The position numbers were made by a program, and so were the translations under genes. A stretch of DNA of 64,000 nucleotides, from positions 474,501-538,500 of the forward strand of contig JAPJBO010000025.1 of the NCBI GenBank assembly GCA_030068145.1, in the 5' to 3' direction. The notes below the pieces were generated by a model. That model had not been told where the DNA came from, did no database searches, and saw only the letters and a program-made list of their open reading frames with translations. Within the stretch, counting starts at the first letter, position 1. Every line of letters begins with the position of its first letter. This DNA is from Diplonema papillatum (lineage: Eukaryota > Euglenozoa > Diplonemea > Diplonemida > Diplonemidae). Positions 41,401 through 51,190 of this stretch are shown piece by piece.

Positions 41401-41580
41401 CCACATTTTGGGGCAATGGGCCCCTGCCAATGATAAAACCATTTTGGTGGAAAAAAGTGTGTTCATGGGGTGCAAACAAACATGGGGTGCCCAAGCAAAG
41501 AAGAGCTTCGTACCCAATCCCTCCCCGCCCACCGACCACACGCACCAAGCTGAACCTCACAAAACAAGAGCCTTTGGAAA

Positions 41581-41644
41581 AAGGTCGAAAGACACCAATC
41601 TGTACGTCCCACGGGATCGTCGGAAACACAAAACGCAAAAACAG
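41581..41644 (+). promoter_or_regulatory. Shared leader motif upstream of the 41645 gene
   Basis: AGGTCGAAAGACACCAATCT then GTACG, a short gap, and ACGGGATCGTCGGAAACACA. The same two blocks occur in every unit of the 14-21 kb array and before the coiled-coil gene. Directly after it is AAAACAG|GTG, a possible splice acceptor, so it could be 5' UTR plus intron or a promoter. Confidence 0.45.
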
Positions 41645-42829
41645 GTGTGGGGCCGTGACGAGCTGACGTGGCTCCGCTCGCTGGTGACAACGAAGCAGGA
41701 AGTCCTGCTGTTCCACCTGCGCAACGCGCTCGACAGCGGCGACCACGGGGTCGATGCCTACGGGGCGATGCTGCCCGACGGCAGTTTCTGGGGCGTCCTC
41801 GAAGACAACGACCTGGCCGTCCCCCTCCCGTTCCGGCGCGCGCTGTGCGCTCGGTACGGCTCCGCCAAGGGCGGCTGCGTGCGGGTCGACAGCTTCAAGA
41901 CCGCGCTCAGGGTCCCGGCGTCGGCGACCGACGTGTACCTCTGCAAGCGGCGCCTCGGCTCCCTCCTGCACCGCCGCGCGCGCGAGCTGCGGCGCGAAGC
42001 CGGCAGCCTCGTGTTCCCGCCGCCGTCGCTCGTGCGGCGCGCGAAGCTCGCTATTTCGACGCGCCCCCGCGGCCGCTGCGGCCGCCCGTCGGCCGCGTGG
42101 CACGCCGCCGGCGGGGCCGCCGACGCCGTCCGCGGCGACTACCTCTTGTCCCCCGACGCGTTCGGCTGCAGCCTCCGCGCAGAGGAAGACGAATCGCACC
42201 AAGGGCTCCTGCAGGCCTGCGTTTCGGCTTCGCAAGCCCTGGCCGCCCCGCCCGACCACCTCCCGGCCGCTGAGTTCGCGCGGGTCGCCGCGGCGTTCAG
42301 CCCCGGCGGTGTGCCGGTGTACCCGGTCCTCGTGCTCAGCGTCGTGTACAACGACACGGCAGTCCCTGCGCTGGTCAATTTCCGCGCGTTGCTCACGGAC
42401 CTCTATGTGTCCGAGGTGCCGTGCGGGGACTGCGCGCCCGGCAGCTACGCGGAAGAGTCCGCGCTAGCAAGAGACGGGACCGAGTGTTCGGAAGCCCTCG
42501 TGTTGATGTACCGGAAGTGGTGCAACAAGGGGAAGCCGTCCCTTCTCGAAGACGGGGCGGCCGGCGACGTGCCGTGCGGCGAGTTCCAAAGCGTCGTGCG
42601 GCGGAAGCTGGGCCTGCTGCTCGAGCCGCCGCTGCTGGCCGTCGTGTGCTGGCACTTTTCGGCGGCCGCTTCGCCGGAGGCCCTGCCGCGGGCGCTCGCT
42701 TTCTCGGCGGCCGGCCCGCCGGGCACGACGCAGGAGCTGCGGGCCCGCATCCGCGAACCGCCTCCTCTCATCGTGTCTCTTGCCGGCTGCCAGCAGTGCT
42801 TGCAGTGCATGGACAGCATCGTCGCTTAG
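41645..42829 (+). CDS. Unknown protein, donor of nearby gene fragments
   Basis: Open to a TAG at 42829. The frame runs back to an ATG at 41354, but 41354-41580 lies in a dispersed repeat. I take the coding part from 41645, after AAAAACAG; ATG 41768 is another option. From 41645 there are 394 residues. Seen: WGRDELTWLRSL, a Gly/Asp-rich loop (DGSFWGVLEDNDLAV), an Arg-rich helix, and scattered Cys pairs (CGDC, a terminal QQCLQCM). It has very high GC, as in the other host exons. I know no family with this pattern. Four partial copies of it flank the gene (40729, 41030, 42888, 43140), so it is probably the intact source. Confidence 0.6.
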   Translation: MWGRDELTWLRSLVTTKQEVLLFHLRNALDSGDHGVDAYGAMLPDGSFWGVLEDNDLAVPLPFRRALCARYGSAKGGCVRVDSFKTALRVPASATDVYLCKRRLGSLLHRRARELRREAGSLVFPPPSLVRRAKLAISTRPRGRCGRPSAAWHAAGGAADAVRGDYLLSPDAFGCSLRAEEDESHQGLLQACVSASQALAAPPDHLPAAEFARVAAAFSPGGVPVYPVLVLSVVYNDTAVPALVNFRALLTDLYVSEVPCGDCAPGSYAEESALARDGTECSEALVLMYRKWCNKGKPSLLEDGAAGDVPCGEFQSVVRRKLGLLLEPPLLAVVCWHFSAAASPEALPRALAFSAAGPPGTTQELRARIREPPPLIVSLAGCQQCLQCMDSIVA

Positions 42830-42887
42830 TCGCGGTCAGGGCTCGGTCTGACCCGACCGTAAATGAGTCAGCGCCCACGTAGCACTC

Positions 42888-43025
42888 CGCCGCGGCGACT
42901 ACTTTCGCGCCGAAGAAGACAACGCGCACCGAAGGCTCCTGCAGGCCGGCGTTTCGGCTTCGCAAGCCCTGGCGGCCGCCCGACCACCTCCCGGCGGCGT
43001 GCCGGTTTACCCGGTCCTTGTGCTC
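42888..43025 (+). pseudogene. Fragment of the 41645 gene, downstream copy 1
   Basis: CCGCGGCGACTAC, GCTCCTGCAGGCC and TTTCGGCTTCGCAAGCCCTG match 42131-42340 with two internal deletions, ending in TACCCGGTCCT(T/C)GTGCTCAGCGT. Confidence 0.8.
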
Positions 43026-43139
43026 AGCGTGTGCTCGCCTGCCTTGATGGCACTTGCACTTTACAGAACTCAATGCTCAGCGTCAGTGCATGTGGTTCAT
43101 GTACTCAAAAGAACTCAATGCTCAGCGTCATCTGCTGTG

Positions 43140-43300
43140 GGGGAGCCGGCGACGTGCCGTGCGGCGAGTTCCAAAGCGTCATGCGGCGGAAGCTGGGCCT
43201 GCTGCTCGAGCCGCCGCTGCTTGCCGTGTGCTTGCACTTCTTTCCCGGCGGCCGGCGGCGACTACCTCCGCCGAAGAAGCCACTAAAAGGCGAAGAATGA
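43140..43300 (+). pseudogene. Fragment of the 41645 gene, downstream copy 2
   Basis: GGCGACGTGCCGTGCGGCGA through TTGCCGTGTGC matches 42563-42660 almost exactly. A short segment resembling the earlier part of the gene (GGCGGCGACTACCTCCGCCG) follows. Order is rearranged relative to the gene. Confidence 0.8.
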
Positions 43301-44164
43301 CTATATCAATGCGTCAACCTTGGCTTGCCACGAAACAACCTCTGGTACTGGAAAGTCTTTGGTTCGTCGCATTTTCCTTGAGCTAGTCTGGTTTGAGGGA
43401 CAGGAAACCTGTTTGATCCTGCCAGTAGTCAGTATACTCGTTGCAAGGATTAGCAATCCTCAGCGCACGCGGGCTCGGATGATGCGCCGTATCAGAGACC
43501 GCGTGCGCAAAACGAAGCTCCGTGAAACAGCCATTTACACACTTTGCCTCATTCGAACGCTCGACCTGTTCTTGTCAGGGCAGCTTGGAAGCTTTGCTTA
43601 GTAAGCGTGTCTCTTCCCCCCCCGTTTCGAATCCCCGCGGAATCCAGCTGAAGGCCGGTTTATGCGGAACCTGTCTACAATGACAAAAGGCAGCTCTCAA
43701 AAAGAAGAGGCTCGACGCTGTGCCGGCACGCAAGCGTTTCATAAGCTGTCGGCGTCTGTTGTTGCAGGGCTGAAGTCGGTCCATCCCCCTCTTGATAAAC
43801 CAGGTTTTAGACGGCAGTTTTGGTGATCCAAAACAGAAGACAACCCTCAGACGGCAGCAGCAGTATACTGCGAAAGACAAGCCCGGACCGGGCAATCCTA
43901 TGCAGCTTGGAGTTATAGATTGACAGGCCGTGCAACGTGACGCACCGTGATAGTTTGAAGCTAGAATGCAGAATTTTCTGTAGCGATGGCCTGCGCATCC
44001 CGTCACGAAGAATCCGAAGTGATAAATAGCGGCGATGCAGCACCGGGGGAGACCGGCTCCCGTAGCAGAGCAGCAAGCTACTCTGGGCACGCCTGGTTCA
44101 TTCTTTGAAACACCTGCACACACAAAAACAAAAGGAACCAGAAGGGGGAACAAACAGTAGGAAG
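43301..44164. other. Intergenic with an 18S rRNA fragment
   Basis: Apart from the rRNA fragment, a segment at about 43948-44000 (TTTGAAGCTAGAATGCAGAA, then TGTAGCGATGGCCTGC) recurs near 28401-28443. No supported protein gene. Confidence 0.5.
43406..43460 (+). pseudogene. 18S rRNA 5'-end fragment
   Basis: AACCTGTTTGATCCTGCCAG then TAGTCAGTATACTCGTTGCA matches the universal start of eukaryotic 18S rRNA (AACCTGGTTGATCCTGCCAG then TAGTCATATGC), with one substitution in the first 25 bases and drift afterwards. Similarity is lost after about 55 bp, so it is a fragment and not a working rRNA gene. Confidence 0.75.
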
Positions 44165-44629
44165 ATGCTTCGTCTCGCCGCCGCCGCCGCCGCGTTCGCG
44201 CTGGCCCTGTCGGAACCCGTCGACCTGACAAACGACAACTTTGACGAGGTGACGCAAAGCGGGAAGCTTGTCCTGGTGAAGTTCTACGCCCCGTGGTGCG
44301 GGCACTGCAAGCGCTTGGCGCCCGACTGGGACAAGCTCTCCGAGTCCGTTGACCAGGCGAAGGTGACCATCGCGAAGATTGACTGTACCGTTGAGGAAGA
44401 GGCCTGCAAGACATACGGAGTCAGCGGGTACCCGACGCTCAAGTACTGGACCAAGGACAGCAAGAAGCCGAGCGACTACGAAAGCGGCCGCTCGTTCGAC
44501 GACCTGAAGGACTTCGTCGACGAGCAGCTGGGCGGCGGATGCAGCCCGACGGAGAGGGAGCAGTGCAGCGAGAAGGAGTCCGAGTTTCTTGACACCTGGG
44601 CCAAGAAAGACAAGAAGGAGGTCTCCGCG
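44165..44629 (+). CDS. Protein disulfide isomerase, first exon
   Basis: 155 residues from ATG 44165. A signal peptide (LRLAAAAAAFALALS, cut about residue 16) leads to a thioredoxin domain (17-125) with the redox site WCGHC (C45, C48), FYAPWCGHCKRLAPDW and the cis-proline in GYPTLKYW. This fits the a-type domain of an endoplasmic-reticulum disulfide isomerase. The exon continues as a helical region (EREQCSEKESEFLDTWAKK) that may start an ERp29c-like domain. The donor is GCG|GTATGCC at 44629/44630, phase 0. The next exon is not certain; a phase-0 candidate begins after ACCAG at 45212 and reads 27 basic residues to TAA 45295, without a KDEL-type signal. Confidence 0.8.
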
Positions 44630-45643
44630 GTATGCCACCTGCTCCCTTTCGGAAAAAAGGTCGGTTCCTCAGCTTTCAAAGGGGCAGTCCTCGATCGTAT
44701 CTCTGCGGCCGATGGCTTTCCTCGATTGCCTTTTTTGTATTTCACCATCGTGTCTCCCCGATTACCTTGACCATTTGATCGAGCGCATACGAGTATGCTA
44801 ACTCGGATCTGGAATGAGTCCCTGGGAGCGCAGTGTGTGGTGACCACTGAAAACAAAATGCGGTGGGGTGAGGCCATGGGGCTGCCAAGGCGGGACGACC
44901 TTCCCCGTACCCCGGGTGTCGCCCCGCTCTTTTTTTAACCCCCTTTTTTTAAAGAAGAACGGACGAAGGAAGTGGAGTTCTTTTAAGTACATGAACCACA
45001 TGGATTAGCATGCACTGACACTTCGTTTAGCAGCGGCTGCCGAATCATGCCGTGGCACCGTCCCTTTGTGCGTCTGCTTCGCAGAAAAAGTGTGGGAAAG
45101 GAGTCCAGGACTCCGTGGTTTGAAACCATATGGTATGGTTCCACTTCCTCAATGCTAAACGAACATCGACGTGGGCGGCATAGAGAAAGAAGAACTACTC
45201 TACGGCACCAGGAAGTCCAAAAAACCATGGTAAAGAAAGTAGAAGGAGAAAAAGGAAGTTGTCGACAACGAAAGAAAGAAAAGAACAGAAAATAAGACTC
45301 TGCATTCCGCGAAGAAGACTTGATGCTAGCATCAAACACATGAGAGGCAAGTAGCGCCTGAACACGAAACTAAGATCCCCCCCCCCCCAGCGTGTCGCCC
45401 CGCTCTCTCTATCTAACCTGGCCCATCTGACCACCTTGGACTTCTTTTGGTGCATTCTCTCGCTCTCTCTCTTTCTCTCTCTCCCTCCTTGGCACTCAAT
45501 TTCTTTGCGGTTTGCAAGTTGGACTCTTGAGGAGGGTGGGTGTCTGCAGCTCAATTTGAAGGCGGGTTTGGAAAGGTGGGAGACCAAACACGTTCACCGC
45601 CTCGTTCCATTGCGGGGTGGGCCTTCCTTCGCCTCGTTTTTTG
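44630..45643. other. PDI intron or intergenic DNA
   Basis: Contains a near-exact inverse of a 43085-43110 segment (AGTACATGAACCACATG at about 44987), the palindrome TTGATGCTAGCATCAA (45320-45335), a C10 run (45381-45390), and a CT-rich stretch (45455-45490). No confident exon. Confidence 0.4.
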
Positions 45644-45790
45644 ATGCAGCAACCGATCGCCGTGCTCGGGCTTATGTGCCTGTCCCGCGGCCGCGGGTCC
45701 TTTCCTTCCTTCAAGAGTTTCACGGGGGATTTGCACCCTTCGCCCAATTAATCCAAAAAGAACACCACGCGCCGCGTTGGGAGCTGCTTT

Positions 45791-46573
45791 GTGTCCCACG
45801 GAGGCGGGCCCGGCTTCTTCCTCAAGAGTTTCAACGCTTACGGAATGGGCCCCGACTCCGCGTACACCAAGCGACTGCAAACGACGTACGAAGGCCGGCG
45901 CCCGTCTCTCATCATCGTCGTAACCGCCCATTGGGAGTGCCCCCACAGAGACTCCATCTACCTGAGCAGCAACCCCGCGCCGGACCTGTACTACGACTAC
46001 AGCGGGTTCCCGAAGGAGACGTACCAATACCAATACGCGGCCCCGGGAGCGCCGTCTGCAGCTGAAAAGGCCGGGCAGTACTTGCGGGAAGCAGGCCTGA
46101 CTCCCGTGTTCGACGGGAAAAGGGGGTTTGACCACGGTGTCTTCATCCCCCTCATGTTGATGTTTCCCGAGGCGGACATCCCCGTGTTGATGGTGTCGAT
46201 CAACGGGAAGCACGATCCGGAGTTGCACCTTCGGCTTGGAGAGGCTCTCGCGCCGTTTGTGGATGAAGGCGCCCTGTTGTTCGGCAGCGGGATGAGCGAA
46301 CACTCCGACACCTCGCTTGCGGAGCACACCGCCTTCAGCGATTGGCTCGTGCGTACCGTCACCGAGCCTATGCCGCCGATGACGCGTCGGTCTAAGCTGG
46401 TGGCCTCGCCCGCGGCGCCTTCGTTCCGGAAGGCCCATTCTCGACCCGAGCACTTCATCCCCCTCCTTGTGGCTGCCGGTGCCAGCCGCTTCCAGCCCGG
46501 CCACACCGCTGTCGCTGAGCCTGTCGCGTTCTATGGCCCTGGCCACAAGATGTACAGCTTCACCTTCCCCTGA
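45791..46573 (+). CDS. Class III extradiol ring-cleavage dioxygenase (LigB/DODA)
   Basis: About 261 residues from the SHGGGP motif to TGA. Family signatures are all present: SHGGGPGFF at the start (first metal-binding His), VTAHWE, RGFDHGVFIPLMLMFP (second conserved His), GSGMSEHS, and the C-terminal RPEHFIPLLVAAGA. This is the fold of 4,5-DOPA extradiol dioxygenases, which use Fe(II) to open catechol rings. There is no ATG near the start: 45791 is GTG. In the same frame, an ATG at 45644 opens a signal-like stretch of 35 codons, but a TAA at 45749-45751 separates it from the enzyme. Either an unseen upstream exon provides the start or this copy carries a nonsense change. Confidence 0.8.
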   Translation: MSHGGGPGFFLKSFNAYGMGPDSAYTKRLQTTYEGRRPSLIIVVTAHWECPHRDSIYLSSNPAPDLYYDYSGFPKETYQYQYAAPGAPSAAEKAGQYLREAGLTPVFDGKRGFDHGVFIPLMLMFPEADIPVLMVSINGKHDPELHLRLGEALAPFVDEGALLFGSGMSEHSDTSLAEHTAFSDWLVRTVTEPMPPMTRRSKLVASPAAPSFRKAHSRPEHFIPLLVAAGASRFQPGHTAVAEPVAFYGPGHKMYSFTFP

Positions 46574-48800
46574 GCATTCTCTTTGCCGTGAAAATGTCGG
46601 GGCACCCGTCTTCTTCTCCGCGCCCATCGTGCCAGCTGGATAGTGCGTCGCGGAATCTCCGATCGCTCCCTTCTCATCAGATTACGCGACACTTTTTGCT
46701 CGCCAACAGAGAGTCCCTCCCCCCCACTCACCGCACATTACAACTTGCAACGGGTCTGACAAGGAAACGTTACTCTCACAAACGGAGATCCTATTGTGCG
46801 GTCTCCTTCCCTTGAGCTTGTGCACGTTGGTCCAAGCCGCTGGCCTCGCCTTTCTTTCCTGCCTCCTTGTACGCCGGTGGCTTTTCGTCTGCCGCGTGAA
46901 CGTCCCACCACCTGGCCTGTTGCCGAAGGCAAAGCACTTCAATCAAACAAAACTTCCCGAAACCGAGATAAGCCCGTATTTTCCGACGTCTTTTTCGAGC
47001 CGTAAAACAATGGAAAGAGCGGGAGGCTAGCACCCGTACTCGCATGGAATCCTAATCGCGTCGTAATCAGACGGGTACAGACATCCGCGCGCTTCCGCGT
47101 GCACTTGAAATCCGGCAGCAGAATCCCCGCGGAAGTGGTGAACACAGCAAAGGAGGCACACAAACGAGGGAAGCCATGAAAAGCCCACGGATGCCGTCTA
47201 AGAGTTCAAGAAGTTGATCATCGCCTTCTGCAGGATTTGCTAGAGGTGGAGACAACAGAAGAACAAGAGCTGTCGGTCCGCAGTTTTCGGATGCTGTTTG
47301 CCAGCCCACCCGCCACTGCCATACCTCTACCCACTGTACCACGTAAGGTTCCCCCAGTCAACTATGTCTTGGCTCCACCCCTCGTTCTCTTCGTATCTAG
47401 CTGTCCTGCGTTTTCTTTTTTAGCCATATGCAATGTGTGAGGAAACTGAACCGCCCAAGTAGGACCTTCTGATCATGATCATTTGCCAAATTTGCCACCT
47501 GAAACCACGTCCAGGATTTGGGCTCAGGGTAGTGCGGTCAACGAAACTCTAGTTTCCCCTTTTCTACTTTCTCCTACTCTCGCGGTCTACGGTTTTTGAG
47601 CTCACCATATTTGCGACTCCCATACCCCCGTCCGACGTGCAACGGTCCCATAAAGGACGCGTCGTATCCCTCTTTGCCAACGCGCGCGAGGTTAACAAAA
47701 GACTGGTGTGCAGCGGCAGGGAGGGGCGGGGTGAGGTGCCTGTCTCTCTTTCACAACTCACAAGTAAAAGAATAAAACAGAGCTACGCATTTCTTTCCCT
47801 TCAATCCAAGTTGCGGCATTGGCCTCACTAAATCCTTGAAGGCTAACACTTCGCAACCAGGATCAGACTGCAAAGCAGGGCTTCTTCGAATGGTCCTGAA
47901 AGGAGGAAATAATTGAATAATAATCAGAATAATCCTTGAGGTTTTTCTGGGAGTCAGAATTGAGCTGTCACATCAAAAAAGCAATCCGACTCTACCCCTT
48001 CGATTTACTTAACCCCCACAACCGGATTTCCAGCTAAAATGACTCGACAGTAGTTTGGGTGAGCTTCCAATCGGACCAGTCTTCTAACAGATGGGCCGAA
48101 GCAAAGCACATTGGTCTCCTCCCTCTCTCTGGTAATGATGGTCGCCTAATGTCCGCTCAACGGACCGAAACACGATGTATGTTGACGTCAGGCTGCCAGG
48201 CGATACGTGTTCCAGACCATAGTCCGACGAAAACAAACTGGGTCTGAAGGCCTGATTCGCCTGACTTTGGGACTACCGTCTAACCTCAGTTTGGCTTTTT
48301 CCTGACGCCCATCTGGCTTCCGTCTGATCATCCCGTGATACAAGGTTTCTGTATTCCGAGGCAGGACTTCTTTTGCGATGACCCAGTATCCACGCGGTTC
48401 GCTAACGAAGAGAGAATCCGCCGACAGGGCATCGCCAGGCGACTCCGTAAAAATCCCTGCGTTTCAAGCGAAATATTTCTGTTAACTACTTGTAGAACGT
48501 GGGGGGCCCAAGACTACACTCCACGAAGGAAAGTACTGGTGTATAGTGCGTTGCTCAGGGTAGTCGAAGGCCTGACAATCACACTAATGCAACAAATTTA
48601 CTACTGGTGTCGGTCACTAACAGTCCTGGACATGGCTAGCCATATCCCATCACGAAAGCGTGCACTAAATATACAACCCGTGACCATAGCCCTTTTTTCT
48701 TGCTCTAAGAGAACCCATTCATGAACGGTTACACGGAGACCCTAAATCCCCGGAATTTCAAGCGAACTTTAACTCTAAATACAACCCAACACCCACCCAG
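46574..48800. other. Intergenic, no gene recognised
   Basis: About 2.2 kb without a recognisable gene. A segment at 48545-48600 (GCTCAGGGTAGTCGAAGGCC, then TGACAATCACACTAATGCAA) recurs inverted at 59470-59530. Confidence 0.4.
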
Positions 48801-48908
48801 GAGTGGAACCGCTTGGCCGCCCTCAAGGACAAGAGAGCTCGCACCGCCGACCAGACTGCATGGTACAAGTCTCGAGTCAAGATGCTGAAGGCGATTAAGG
48901 AAGCGTAG
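48801..48908 (+). CDS. Possible last exon of an unidentified gene
   Basis: After CCACCCACCCAG (acceptor-like) comes a 35-codon frame EWNRLAALKDKRARTADQTA, then WYKSRVKMLKAIKEA and TAG. It is GC-rich and Lys/Arg-rich like the host exons, unlike its flanks. The upstream exons were not found, and the frame stays open a little beyond the acceptor, so the boundary is uncertain. Confidence 0.35.
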   Translation, partial: EWNRLAALKDKRARTADQTAWYKSRVKMLKAIKEA

Positions 48909-51190
48909 GTGAGTCCACCTGGCTACGAACCCGAAGAACTTCTCCCTTCATATGTTTTTCTTGAAAGTACTCTACCCCGCAGGGGAGCAGTTGACCAGAC
49001 CTCTGGAGTTCGTCGTGCAGCGTAAAACGTACCTGAACGCGCCCCCCCATGAGGAAAAGAATATGAGAGGAAACCTTTTCCATCTGCCACTGCTTCCGGC
49101 TCCAGCGAGGCGGCAGTCCACAAGGAGGTCGAGGGCGGAGGCCGTTAGTTGGCCGGTCCCTATCTCCTGCAGGGAATAGCTTCCACCGCCTGATGTGCCT
49201 TGCTGTTTTTTTAGTCGTATAAGATCGAAGATCTTAGAAGAGTATTACTATTCCGACGAGAACTAACACTTGCTCCCGAGAAAAACACCGTAATTTTACC
49301 CCTCGCTTGGCTTAGAGGGCACTGGCTATCGCTAGTCTTTCCACGTACCCATGAGAAAGACGCGGCCAATGGAACAAGCACCTGCCTTTGAAGCAGGACG
49401 ACATGTGCTGCGGGGGGACCCCGCTGTGTGGGGCTCCCCGCATGAGAGGCAGTGTTCTGCCTAAGCATCAAGCAGAAAAATATTTTCCCCCCCACGAAAG
49501 GCAGTGTTCTGTCTGAACATTAAACCAAGATTCGCTCCCGGGAGTATTTCGGAATCCAAAAAAAGCGTGGCCCCCACCCTGCGCCTGCCGGACTGGGGCG
49601 AACCCTCCTAGGGTTTTCCGACCCCTTTTGGTAAGGGGAGAGAGAGGAGAAGGAGGAGGGGGGAGGAGGAGGAGAAGTAACGTTGACCCGTTTCTTTCTC
49701 TTTTCGTCCCTCCCCTCTCTTTTCGGTTTGCTTTGTGTCTATTCTTTTTTTTCTTTTTCTGTCTTTTCTTTCCTCTTTTTTCCCCCCTTCGTTCTTGCTT
49801 CATTTGGTGTGGTGCCCCCTCCCACCGGGTGGTTTCTTTTCGTTTTCCGATGACTAGGAAAGTGAAACTCAGGATATACACGAACGCGCCGCACGAAAGC
49901 ACGATGTTCTTCCTGCACGCAGTCTGGTGGGGTCCCATGTTCCCTGTACTGTGCACTGTCTTGGTCCCGCGCACCTTGCCGTCTTGGGCTCGTTTCGACT
50001 CGAGGGTACCACCACCATTCGTTCTGCAGTGTAGTCTGCCGACTACCCTGTCGTCTAACTGGCCCCGAACTCGCCATATGAGAGTCCATACGCTGGGTGA
50101 GAGGAGAGCGCGCAAGTCGTCTGACTGGCCCTGAGCTTGTCAGGCTGTGAGAGTCCACGCGCTGGACGCGGGAGAGCGGAACGAGCTTTTGGTTGCTGAG
50201 GTCGTGCACAAGACCCACGGATCGCTCCACGCAACGACAAGTTAGGAGAGCGGCAGCGCCATCCGGATCGCTCCAACCCTTCGTCGTATGTACTAGAGAC
50301 GACACCTAACACCCCCTGAACCCTCCCGAATGGGTTTTCAACGTTCGTTTTTCGCGTTGTGCCTCTTTCGCTCTCCCTCCCTTTTACACGCACACCACGA
50401 GCGACGGCGCTTCCCAACCTCGAAACGCCGTCCCCGTGCGCGCTGTGTTCGGTTTTCTTTTGTTTTCTGCGTGTTCTTCTGGTTTAAGTTTGTTCCGGGG
50501 CGACGGCAGGCGACGGTCTCCCCGATCCTTTTGTCCCTTCTTCGGCTGCCTTTTTGTTTCGTGGTGCGCAAGCTTCCCGCTATGATGTGTGCCGGGTTTA
50601 GACGCCACAGTTGCACTGCGGCAGTGCAGAGTAGCACTGCACTGCATCACGAAGAACAAGAGTTCCTGTATCAACAAACTATAGTCCGTGGACAGCCGAC
50701 GACAAGAGGAGGTGTGTGTAGGTGCTGGTGATGATGGCAAGCATTTCAAAACTCCCAGCAAGTAAGAGCTTCGTGGGAAAGTTGCAAGCACAAGCACAAG
50801 CACAAGCACAAGCAGGTCCTCGGGGTGTGATCGATACACAGGAGGAGGAAGGCTCTTGGATTTAGTGGATCGATGCCTCCCACCTTCAAAAACGGTTCTG
50901 GCATTGAACCTGCTACCTGTGATCAAAGGAAGGTACACCGAGACGTGGGACCCTCGGGAAGTATTCTACTTCGGCTTGCACTCGTCACTTTGAACCAAGA
51001 AAGGTAGAAAGAGGAGCAGTGGGTACTAGCGATGGGGTAAACCCAAGCAAATTGGTTTGTCCTATCGCGTAAGTACCCTGTACGTTTAGGTGCCTCAAAG
51101 ATTCCCTCGGTGAATCGGGAGAGTAGAAGGAAAGGGACCTCAGATAAGGAGATAAGGTGGACTAGCCACGTCGGAACCACGAAGTAGCAC
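48909..51190. other. Intergenic, no gene recognised
   Basis: About 2.3 kb. It holds a purine-rich (GAGGAG)n tract (49637-49678), a T/C-rich tract (49740-49790), a duplicated AGAGTCCA.(A/G)CGCTGG..G segment (about 50080 and 50148; a third relative near 57895) and five AAGCAC units (50785-50812). No supported gene. Confidence 0.4.

Noticed and set aside
44937..44994. Second PDI exon after CTTTTTTTAAAG
   Set aside because: In the phase required by exon 1 it gives only 17 basic residues without thioredoxin or ER-retention features. The candidate at 45212 is slightly better but also unproven.
45644..46573. Reassignment of TAA to an amino acid
   Set aside because: TAA is the natural terminator of the methyltransferase exon 2 at 6341, so one in-frame TAA upstream of the dioxygenase is not enough evidence.
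45551..46627. 358-residue minus-strand protein
   Set aside because: It is antisense to the LigB dioxygenase, which has all family motifs on the plus strand.
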